Assembly (NCBI GenBank): GCA_964059195.1
Contig: CAXKWD010000006.1
Span: 18,450,629-18,514,628 of the forward strand
Origin: Ectobius pallidus
Lineage: Eukaryota; Arthropoda; Insecta; Blattodea; Ectobiidae
Reading direction: 5' to 3'
DNA length: 64,000 nt
The notes beneath the pieces were generated by a model, which was not told the origin of the DNA, ran no database searches, and saw only the letters and a program-made list of their open reading frames with translations. Below are positions 56,070 through 64,000 of the stretch, piece after piece; within the stretch, counting starts at the first letter, position 1; every line of letters starts with the position of its first letter. A program made the position numbers and the translations under genes.

Positions 56070-58241
56070 CTAGTACGTCTCGCTGGAGTTTAAATCTCCC
56101 TGATTTATTTCAGTTTGATTTGACTGTCTTGTATTGTTATTGTGATATTCACTTGCTTCCGGGTTAAGCGAAGTATTTCTGTCACGCATATCGCCTTGTA
56201 CCGTATTCCCGTTAGAATTGTAACCGATATAGCGGCCTTCTCTCACTTCCCCTCGTTGCTGATTGTTATCTGAATTCCTCCGATCTGGTTCTGAGAATGC
56301 TATGTGATTTACCCTCGTATTCTGTGGTGGGTTTCTTCCCCTGTTATAATCATTTCGCTGAGTTTGACCCATATTATTGTTTTGGTTTCTGTAACCACTT
56401 TCTTGATTAGGCCTATCTTGTCTATTACCTTGAAATTGATAATTCTGATTACTGCCATTCCTACCATTATATCCTCTCTGCGTTTGATTATTCAGATTCC
56501 CAGGGTTAGGCCTACCAGTATAATTATTCTGGGCCCCACTATTGCTCGCCTGGCTACCTCTATTTTCGCCTGTGTTGCCACTCCCATTTCTACTGTCAAA
56601 CCTGTTATTTACATCACGAGTTCTCTCGTGGCTATGTACCTCTTCAAACTCAGTTAATAATGTTAGTGCTTCGGCGCAAGTTTTAGGCCTAGCGACAACT
56701 AAATTATTATATATCTCGGGCTTATAGTGTTTTAAGGCTAATTGAAGCACATCTTTTTCAGCTAATTGTAAGTCTAATGACCTGGCAACTTTCATTATTC
56801 TGACGAAATATTCAGACATTGTCATATTCGAACTTTCATTATATTTACCTGAATACAACTCAGCTCGGGCCTTACTCTGGCGACTGGCGCTCCAGTATCG
56901 TTCCATAAATAACCTTTTAAATTCAGGATATCCTATCCCCCTTTGCGACACGAAGTTACACCAATCTCTGCACTTTCCGACCAAACTTTTCTGAACAATC
57001 AGCATTTTATAATCGTCCGGTACCGCTTTTATTTTAAAGTAGGTATCCATTTCGCTTATAAAATGATGTGGGTTAGATGAGTTGTCATCATTGTACCGAG
57101 GTGCTGTCCAATCATGCCCCAAAATTTGTGACAAGTGGATAGGATTCCTGATACCTAGTTGCATGACATTGTGGGACCCTAATTCGATATTGCTTCCCGT
57201 ATCATCTGACTCAGTGTTGACGCTAGGAGGACCTTGTGGTTCACATGGCAATTCATTTGCTGCTAATACTGCAGTATTATTTACATTAAATGTTGCAAGG
57301 CTGTTCCTCCTGACGTCACTACTGCTACGTACACTTTGAGGTTCATTCTCACTGCTATTAATTTTGGCATTCAATGTGTTTACCTGTTTTTCTATATTTA
57401 TAACCTTCTCAGATAAAGACCCTTCTACCTGTTTTACTTTGTCTAAGACCTCAATCTTTAAGTTTTCAGTTGCTGTTTTATTTGTCTCCTGTTTCTGCTC
57501 TAGTTCTTTAACCCTACTATGAAATTTAGTATTAATCTCATCTAAGTCTGAAGAAAATGCATGGACTAACTTACTTTCCAATTCTTTATTTTGTTCAGCT
57601 AATTTTACTTCAACTTTCTTCTGATTTTCAGCAATTTTGTTGTGAATTTCTTTCTTAGAATTTTCTAAGTCCACTACTACACTTTTGATTTTTCCTTCTA
57701 ACCTATCATTTATTTCTTTGACTTCATCGCTAATTGTATCTAATCTCTCTACGACTTTTTTGTTATCCTGAGAAATCTGTTTATTTTCCTCCCTAATCTG
57801 CTTAACCTCTCCCCCTATTTGCTTAAATGATTTCTTATTTTCCTCATTACTCTGCTTAACCTCTTCCCCTAATTTCTGATTACCCTCATTAATCTGCTTA
57901 AATGATTTCTTATTTTCCTCTAGCATGAATGCCATCATTTGTTGCATCATTGATAATTGATCTCCCCCTACATTTTTATTTTCTTTTTCTACTGGACCTA
58001 CCTCTTTCTGATTCTCTGAACTTTCTACAGTAACTTGAACAGAAGGTTCCTCTGACTGATTTTCAAATTCCTGACTGTTATTTTCTTCAATCACCCTTAC
58101 TTCATTATCATTGTTTACCTCCATATTTACGTTATTTTCAAAATTTTCCAATTCCCCTTGACTTAATAAATCTTGTCCTAACTGACTTTCACTTGATTCC
58201 ATTTCACTGTTTACAATTTTTCCACTCCGTAATTTATACAT
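56070..58241 (-). CDS. gag: Gag polyprotein of LTR retrotransposon
   Basis: 723 codons, uninterrupted. Residues 1-95 are acidic and Asn/Glu-rich. Residues 100-300 are a long coiled coil with the repeated ENKKSFKQI (about 109 and 134). Residues 385-535 are the capsid-like retrotransposon Gag domain: HHFISEMDTYFKIKAVPDDY, QKSLVGKCRDWCNF, FKRLFMERYW, KARAELYSGKYN, MSEYFVRIMKVA. Residues 540-720 are rich in Asn, Gln, Arg and Gly and presumably bind RNA in place of a zinc knuckle, as no CCHC motif is visible. Gag would form the virus-like particle. The start chosen is the first Met of the frame. The long intact frame in an element lacking pol suggests recent activity or retained use of Gag. Confidence 0.88.
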   Translation of the reverse strand: MYKLRSGKIVNSEMESSESQLGQDLLSQGELENFENNVNMEVNNDNEVRVIEENNSQEFENQSEEPSVQVTVESSENQKEVGPVEKENKNVGGDQLSMMQQMMAFMLEENKKSFKQINEGNQKLGEEVKQSNEENKKSFKQIGGEVKQIREENKQISQDNKKVVERLDTISDEVKEINDRLEGKIKSVVVDLENSKKEIHNKIAENQKKVEVKLAEQNKELESKLVHAFSSDLDEINTKFHSRVKELEQKQETNKTATENLKIEVLDKVKQVEGSLSEKVINIEKQVNTLNAKINSSENEPQSVRSSSDVRRNSLATFNVNNTAVLAANELPCEPQGPPSVNTESDDTGSNIELGSHNVMQLGIRNPIHLSQILGHDWTAPRYNDDNSSNPHHFISEMDTYFKIKAVPDDYKMLIVQKSLVGKCRDWCNFVSQRGIGYPEFKRLFMERYWSASRQSKARAELYSGKYNESSNMTMSEYFVRIMKVARSLDLQLAEKDVLQLALKHYKPEIYNNLVVARPKTCAEALTLLTEFEEVHSHERTRDVNNRFDSRNGSGNTGENRGSQASNSGAQNNYTGRPNPGNLNNQTQRGYNGRNGSNQNYQFQGNRQDRPNQESGYRNQNNNMGQTQRNDYNRGRNPPQNTRVNHIAFSEPDRRNSDNNQQRGEVREGRYIGYNSNGNTVQGDMRDRNTSLNPEASEYHNNNTRQSNQTEINQGDLNSSETY

Positions 58242-58770
58242 TCCTTACCCTTTTGTATTTTCTTACAGCATTTCTGTTTACCCCCAAAATTTTTCATGCA
58301 CAATACCCTCTTATTGTTTAACAAACAAGTCATAAATTTCATGCACAATACAAGATACCCTTTTAACACTTTCATATAAAATCTTTTGACTTATCCGTTT
58401 TGGTTCCGGTTGTCATCCTTCCTTCTGGTTCGATCGTGTTGCCTTCTTTTTCCTTCTTCTTTTCTTCCTTCTTCTGTTCTTCTTTCTTCTTTTCTTCTTC
58501 CTCGCGTTGCCCGGCTCCTAATCTTGATTCCCGTCGTTCTCCTTCTCACGCTCGGTGCCCAGCTCCTAATAGTGCTGGTCGTCGTCCCTTGGCTTCACTC
58601 CTTTTTTCGAAGACCCACGTTGTATGTTAGTCTATAGATATAATACTCGTGACCCACGTAATGGTTAGTCCATAGATATATAATTATCTATGTGTTTTTA
58701 AGTTCGATGGTTTATTTTTAGCGCCGTTCACTCCTTTTTTCGAAGCCACACGTTGGTAAAGCCATAGATA
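58242..58770 (-). promoter_or_regulatory. 5' leader with repeated PBS-proximal blocks
   Basis: Read on the plus strand, CACTCCTTTTTTCGAAG occurs at about 58587 and 58728, each followed by CACACGTTG/CCCACGTTG and then a CTATAGATAT or CCATAGATAT block. A third CCATAGATAT block is at about 58669. The last one borders the LTR. On the minus strand it reads TATCTATGGCTTTACCAACG, a candidate primer-binding site offset by about six bases. I could not match it to a particular tRNA. Confidence 0.5.
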
Positions 58771-60073
58771 TGATGCAGTACTTCACACTAAAAGCCCTGT
58801 GGTTGTAGGAGTCCTTCAAGTATGCTGCAATCAGGGTTGTGGTCCACCTCCACAATATTGTACTTACTGCGAGTGTTGTCCTCTTCAGCCTGGTGGAACC
58901 TCGGGTTGCTCAGTCGGGCAGCTACAATTTACTCTATCATTTCTCGAGGGCATAAACAGGGTGTGGAGGTTCTATAGTTAATGTTTTTCAATAATTAAAT
59001 ATTTATCAAACACTGTTAGTTTATTGAGTATTCCAATCAAAGTTCAAATGTATAAATGTTACTTCGTAAAATTATTAATTTTATTGGTGGGATATTGAAG
59101 GGAGTCTAATAATGGCCTTCGCACTCGTACGTAAATACTTCCTGGTAGCGACACGCGGTATCCACGTAATCTTGTAATGATGATGACGTCAATGTCACAA
59201 CAGTACTTACTTGGCACACTCACTGAATTTATTTTAGTAAGTAGCTATAATAAGCTCTTACTGCAAGAATAAATGTAGAATAGATTTTACACTTCGGTAA
59301 ATTAGTGAAGTTAATTTTATGTATACTGTCGGATTGACCTCAATGTCAATACGACTTATGTGTATTTTCGAGGAGAAATGCAGGAATATGACCTGCCTCC
59401 TCGAGTCCTTCGTACACAAGTGTAGTTTCGTAAAAGCCATGATCTTAGCCTCCTCTCAATTTCCCCTCTTTACCATAGTTACACAAAACCAATCATATGC
59501 ACTGTTATAGCTAAATTCAGTTTTTTCTATCCTAAACTTAAATTCTATTGGTTGTTTCGATTAGCGTGGTTTTTAGCTTGGAAGTGATGCGTTTCTGTTT
59601 CTAGCCTAAAGCGATTGTCCGAATCCCAGTGTAATTCCTGGATCCGCCATACAACTTATATTCCCCAGCTTATTTTCCAGTGAAGTGCCTATTCATCTTA
59701 TAAGCTCTCCTTTCTGCTACGTTTTGACTGTATAGCAGTGCAAAGTTCTAACAAAGAGTGGCACCTACCCCCTACTGAGTTGCCTTACATTTCACTTCAG
59801 CTTCATTGTGTATTTCTGAGTATTCTGTCTGCTAACTTCTATTGAGTTTATTCTTTAATATAAAATAATTAATATCAGCTAAAGTATTGATGATATTAAT
59901 TTCATATTTATGTAATATTATTTGTTAATTTTTCCTGCTTTTTATCATGTAATTTTTAATAATATTGCTTGGTTAGTTCAAAAGTTATTATCTGCCGTAT
60001 TTAATTACTATCAATCTATTTCTCATCATTTTATATCAATTGAGATTAATGGAGATGACTCCATTTTATACCA
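58771..60073 (-). repeat. 5' LTR (in transcription sense)
   Basis: Same length and ends as the partner. On the minus strand TATAAAA begins three bases after the LTR start, which could act as the promoter element, or lie by chance at the terminus. The short frames in both LTRs are identical because the LTRs are, not because they code. Confidence 0.95.
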
Positions 60074-60077
60074 ATTC

Positions 60078-60459
60078 TTCAATGATACAAGCAGTCAATC
60101 CGCAGCTCTAGTGCAGGCAACTATAGCGTTTGGTTAATAATATTCTGCTACAATAATTTACGAAGCAAGAAATAAAATTAACATAAACTCACCCTTTTAA
60201 AAGAGATGTTGAAAATGTTTAACGTTTTCTTGAAGACACAAATTCATGCTCTTCAATTCATTTCGAAAACTTTAATTAAAGGTGTAATGTAATAATTTAT
60301 TCCATTTTCGACTCATCAACAATAACAAATAGATGTACAACAGTAGTTAACATGGTCTGAAAAGGAGATACCAAGCGAACATAACCAGAGCTGCGGAGAT
60401 ACTTCTTGATGGCTCTGTACAAAAGAAAGTACTCATTTCTACTCTCTAATAATAGCTTA
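60078..60459. other. Non-coding flank of the LTR element
   Basis: Nothing recognised. Confidence 0.45.
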
Positions 60460-60955
60460 TATTTTTTTTTCAATTCTTCCTGTAACACTTACAGGCTGCC
60501 TTATGACAAAGAGTACCAAACATTGAAATATAGAAGGAAATAAACAAATATAAACTTAAACCAATGGACCCGACTATGTAACATAATAACGTTGCACTTG
60601 AATACACATATAAGCAAACACAAACAAAACAAAATAAATTAAATATATGGTCCATATTCATGGTTTAGAAATATGGCCAAAGATCCTTTCAATGCTGCCA
60701 AAACAATGTCTTCCAGAATGTGTTTAGGAAGGCTAAATTTTTGGCAGACATTGGTCATTATAGGAGGGATGGTTCCTCGGGCCCCTATCATTAAACTCAT
60801 CATACTGATAGACGTAAGGTTGTATTTTTTTATTGTAAAAATTTACAGTGGGTTCATAAATCTTTCGTTTCTCTGCATCCACTTCTTCTGGCTGCTGTTC
60901 ATAGGATTCGAACCTGATGGTAGGGTCCAGTATATATCCTTCAGATATTTACCTT
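60460..60955 (-). pseudogene. R2-like retrotransposon 3' end, second copy
   Basis: Minus translation from 60955 gives GYILDPTIRFESYEQQPEEV and DAEKRKIYEPTVNFYNKK, then after a frame change LMIGARGTIPPIM and FSLPKHILEDIVLAALKGSL. These are the same blocks in the same order as the copy at 13116-13562. The 3' UTR shares the CATAAGGCAGCC/GTAGGGCAACCC block, and an A-rich tail lies at about 60462-60472. The rest of the element is missing. Confidence 0.7.
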
Positions 60956-61182
60956 GAGTTTATTCCTTGCAGTTGTTTCTGTATTAATGTTTATAGAATG
61001 TTACAGTATTAATCGGCAATATTCATTATTATTGACCGCCCACGAGATTTGGTGGTAGCATTGCTGACTACGGCTTTTCAGGTCTGGCTTCGTTCCCCGG
61101 TACTTGCTCGAACTTTTGTGAGTTAGAAAGGTCTGGATCAGGTTCCCTTCCCCCAGGAGCTGCTTGATCACGAAGCAGCGGC
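60956..61182. other. Unassigned spacer
   Basis: GC-richer part near 61040-61160. No family recognised. Confidence 0.35.
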
Positions 61183-61318
61183 TCCGGTTCAGTAAGCAAC
61201 CGATAGCGGACGTGGACCCATCATGCTGACCACATGCCTAAAATCTATCCATCTGCTAAAGGTAGAAATAGCAGCCTTCGGATGACAGGCCTTGTCCCAC
61301 AAAGAATGGTATTAGTTT
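61183..61318 (+). repeat. SINE-like family S4, copy 2
   Basis: AGCAGCGGCTCCGGTTCAGT, CATGCTGACCACATGCC, ATCCATCTGCTAAAGG and the end TATTAGTTTCATA match 32172-32335. Confidence 0.6.
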
Positions 61319-61479
61319 CATATGAACTTGTATCGTTCACTTCTCTATTTGTTTGCTACTTGCTAATGGAAGTTGCCTACAATTTCACAACTTAATACAA
61401 ATATTTTAGATAGTTAGAGCATCTACTTACGAGAACCAACAAGAATTGATTTTGAATTGTTAAACTTCATCTTATTACA

Positions 61480-62450
61480 CATTTTTTGTGTGCCCACCCT
61501 TACCCCCGGAGTGCCAAGCAATTAAGCCTAATCCTGCGGTCAAACGGAATTTTGGTAACCATATGTGATGCGTGTATACCTATTGTGCCCTTATGTACAT
61601 CCATAGGGGATGTTGATGGTGTGACGTATCGTGTACTTGTCTTTGTATTTTGGCGCAGGATTGACCTAAGTGCGGATAGGTCCTATGTGCTATATTTTCG
61701 GAGTGTGAGTGTGTTTTTTTGTGACTTTTAGTTATGTACTCTAGAGATTTGTAGTACGTATATCTGTTTGAAGGGATTATTGACCAGTCCGAAATTTGCC
61801 TTAGAACGAGGGAAACCCCTCAAAAACCTCGCTCGGACTGGAGTAGTGGCCAAATGACCGTCTACTTTGGCGTGTTAATTTATTATAGACTTTTCGAGAA
61901 GTGCTGTTTTTGCAAAGGTTTTAAGTGCTGGGAAGGTGATTTTACGTGTCCAAATCGTGAGATCTGGTGCCCAGGCTTCCTCCTCTGCCCTAGCGGCTTC
62001 GTGGAGGAGTAGTCGAACTTCTCGATATCGAGAAGTATACAGCATACGATACATGGTGTCTGGTTCGCTGTCCTCACAAGCGCATAGATCGTCGTCTGTG
62101 AGACTGAAGCGGATTAAGTTAGCGGCAAAGTTGCCGTGGCCAGTTAATACCTGTGTGACGAAGTGGTCCAATTTAATCCATGGCATTTTAAGTCTATTTC
62201 TGATACTTGGGAAAAAGTCACGAGTGATGCTACCGTTTTGGGCAACTACCCATTTTTGCTGCCAAATATCTATTAACTGTGAGTGAAAGCGTTCATATAG
62301 ATGTGGTCGATCTAAGCGCTGAAATTCCCTTGGTCCGATTTGAAGGGTATCTAATTGAAAATTAATTTGCTTCCGCTCTTTGTACCTTTCTATCCTTTCC
62401 TCAAGCAGGAGATCAACAGGAAGAACACCAGAACGGAAAGACAAAGGTCA
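61480..62450 (-). mobile_element. R1/I-like LINE, 3' part with 3' UTR
   Basis: The coding tail at 61875-62444 is followed on the minus strand by a UTR with CGGTCATTTGGCCACTACT, CCGAGCGAGGTTTTTGAGGG and GGCACTCCGGGGGTAAGGGT toward about 61480. The tail end was not fixed. 5' truncated at about 62450, where a tRNA-like GGTCACAGGTTCGAATTCCG stretch (plus strand) lies next to it. Confidence 0.7.
61875..62444 (-). pseudogene. C-terminal region of an R1/I-type LINE polyprotein
   Basis: 189 open residues. GVLPVDLLLEERIERYKERK is the usual lead-in, DIWQQKWVVAQNGSITRDFF and LDHFVTQVLTGHGNFAANLI are the conserved middle, and LCACEDSEPDT is the position of a CCHC-type knuckle. The downstream His and Cys of that knuckle are replaced (MYRMLYTSRY), so zinc binding is lost. 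RT and endonuclease are missing through truncation. Confidence 0.8.
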
Positions 62451-62756
62451 CAGGTTCGAATTCCGGTTTCAGAAGGTAATATCCTTTTACAATATTATCT
62501 ATTTTATTAACGCCAGGATGATTTTGCAATTATTTCTGTAGTTCATTGAAACAATAAAGGACATACCAGTATTCTTTACAACTCTTATTTTATTCAGATA
62601 TCTACAGCAGGTAATTTGTAAATGTACGGTCTATGAAATAAGGGAAATAGCTGATAGAGAAATTAACAGGAATTAAGCGAGACGTACATGTACAGTAAAT
62701 AACATGGGAGAAACTAGAGGGATAGAGAGATGATGGCATTGTTACCATTGTCATAA

Positions 62757-63500
62757 CTAGACTTCGGACTTTTAGGTCGCTAAAAATGCTGTTTTAAATA
62801 CCTAAAATAGGCTCGAAAAATTGGAAAATAGGTTCTAAAAATCCTAAAATAGTCTCTTATAAAATCGTTAAGTTGCCAATTTTCTGAAATATCTCATTTT
62901 CAATGCAGTATATTATATTTATTGAAGTCACCATTAATCAATAGTCATGTTAAAAAACACAGATATAGGCCTATGGTACACAGAATTATATTGACATATT
63001 ACTTGGGCCTGTATTACTACCATAACAGTGAAAACCTAATCCCTGCTCCCAGAAGCTACACAAGCTAGCATATTCAACCCATTGTACCCCTCAGTGATTC
63101 AGAGAACTACTTTTTTTGTTTTGTTACTGGATGTGGGAGTCGGGAGAAAAACACTACATTTTCTTTGGAATTCCAAGGAATTTTTCTACTGAAGACGAAA
63201 CATTCCTTAATATTTATCCAAGTCATAAATGTGTCATGTACTGCACATTCCGAGCTGAAAATTTAGTACGAACTGAAAATAAATGCTAGAATTCATAACA
63301 AAAAATAACTTATTTTGAACTTTAGAGGAAAAAAACAAGCAAAAAGGCGATATTATGCTCTAACGTAAAAATAGGCTGTTTTAGATCATATAAAAGTATC
63401 ATTTTTAGGCATAGTCACTTATAAAACATGCATATACAAGTTTTCGTCCATATGTCACTTAATGATTAAAATAGGTTTTTACCTAAAATCCGAAGTCTAG
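62757..63500. mobile_element. 744-bp MITE with TIRs and AAATAGG subterminal repeats
   Basis: CTAGACTTCGGACTTTTAGG at 62757 and the complement of CCTAAAATCCGAAGTCTAG ending at 63500. TCATAA flanks both sides (62751-62756, 63501-63506). AAAATAGG(C/T) motifs cluster inside both ends, as in the larger element at 4719-7297. No coding capacity. Confidence 0.8.
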
Positions 63501-63756
63501 TCATAAAACACAGCAGGAGTTTATTACATCTCACCTCCCAAACAGAAACTTTGGTGGAATTTATATTGGATATGACGATGCTTGACACACTCAGTGCTCT
63601 GAAAATGTATAATATCAATAAAGACAACAATAACAATAATAATAATAATAAAAATAACGATAGTTATAACAAAAATAAAAATAACGATAATAATACTAGT
63701 AGGAATAACAATAATAACGATAATAATAGTTGTAGTAATAACAATAACAACGATAA

Positions 63757-63813
<57 letters not shown>

Positions 63814-64000
63814 GTATTAAGTAAATAAATAATAAAGTAATTTGTTAGCCAAAATATAATGAACGACATCTCCCTGCCGTGAGTATTATCGTGTTTAAAG
63901 AATACATTCGTTATCTTAAGGTTGTTGCAGTTGTTTTCTATTTCACCTATTGTGGTTCCTTATTAGTATGGAGTATATTTTCCACCTTCTTATTACTTAC
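63501..64000. repeat. (AAT)/(AAC)n microsatellite region and featureless end
   Basis: 63620-63826 is a compound AAT/AAC/GAT array ending in about 23 AAT units. The Asn/Lys frame over it is an artefact. The rest to 64000 shows nothing. Confidence 0.85.

Larger units (their letters stand above)
52843..60073 (-). mobile_element. Young Ty3/Gypsy-like LTR retrotransposon, internally deleted
   Basis: 7231 bp, two 1303-bp LTRs with TG...CA ends, and 4-bp duplication ATTC (52839-52842, 60074-60077). Transcription runs right to left: 5' LTR, leader, gag, an in-frame TAG, protease, the start of reverse transcriptase, then a deletion and about 770 bp of non-coding DNA before the 3' LTR. RNase H and integrase are absent. 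Gypsy assignment rests on the capsid-like Gag, the DSGA retropepsin and gene order. The element depends on proteins made elsewhere. Confidence 0.9.

Noticed and set aside
52871..59510. Identical short frames repeated about 5.9 kb apart
   Set aside because: They are in the two LTRs. Identity comes from the LTR pair.
63551..63760. Asn/Lys-rich 69-codon frame
   Set aside because: Translation of an AAT/AAC microsatellite.

Overview
The window reads as non-coding DNA of a large, AT-rich, transposon-crowded animal genome, most likely an arthropod and probably an insect. I found no convincing host exon, no rRNA gene and no intact tRNA gene. Three things suggest the organism. Non-LTR retrotransposon tails of the R1/I, R2, jockey and RTE-like types occur together with hAT, Tc1/mariner and Harbinger-like DNA elements and tRNA-derived SINEs. 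There are many (AAT)n runs. The palindrome TAGGCCTA is strikingly over-represented (at least 23 copies seen), a habit I associate with cockroaches and some other invertebrates. A blattodean is therefore a guess, not a demonstration.

Layout. 1-4.3 kb: dispersed repeats, a Penelope-like N-terminal relic, a decayed RTE/jockey-type LINE 3' part and a tRNA-derived SINE. 4.7-7.3 kb: a candidate DNA transposon with short inverted ends and an internally deleted DDE transposase. 7.3-10 kb: nothing recognisable. 10-15.6 kb: a mariner relic, a hairpin foldback element, an R2-like LINE 3' end, a second (inverted) copy of the 3.6-4.3 kb repeat, and a SINE joined to a short tandem array. 16-27 kb: mostly anonymous AT-rich DNA with small dispersed repeats and two tRNA-like relics. 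27.5-34.9 kb: a dense nest holding a hAT MITE with an 8-bp target duplication, five SINE families, one dispersed repeat inserted in another, and a jockey-like LINE tail. 36.4-37.3 kb: an inverted-repeat element whose two arms carry the same reading frame. 40.2-41.5 kb: a Harbinger-like element with a TTA duplication. 42.7-46 kb: a SINE and a LINE, each with target duplications. 49-52.8 kb: several nested MITEs. 52.8-60.1 kb: a very young LTR retrotransposon. 60.4-63.5 kb: R2-like and R1/I-like LINE tails and a MITE.

The best-preserved object is the LTR retrotransposon at 52843-60073 (minus strand). Its 1303-bp LTRs differ, by eye, at one position. It has TG...CA ends, an ATTC duplication, an open 723-codon gag, a single in-frame TAG before the protease, and then a large deletion. 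That deletion removes almost all of the reverse transcriptase and, as far as can be seen, all of RNase H and integrase. It must have moved recently with enzymes supplied from elsewhere. Everything else is older, broken or non-autonomous. The window is best read as layers of insertions, several of which can be ordered from target duplications and interruptions.
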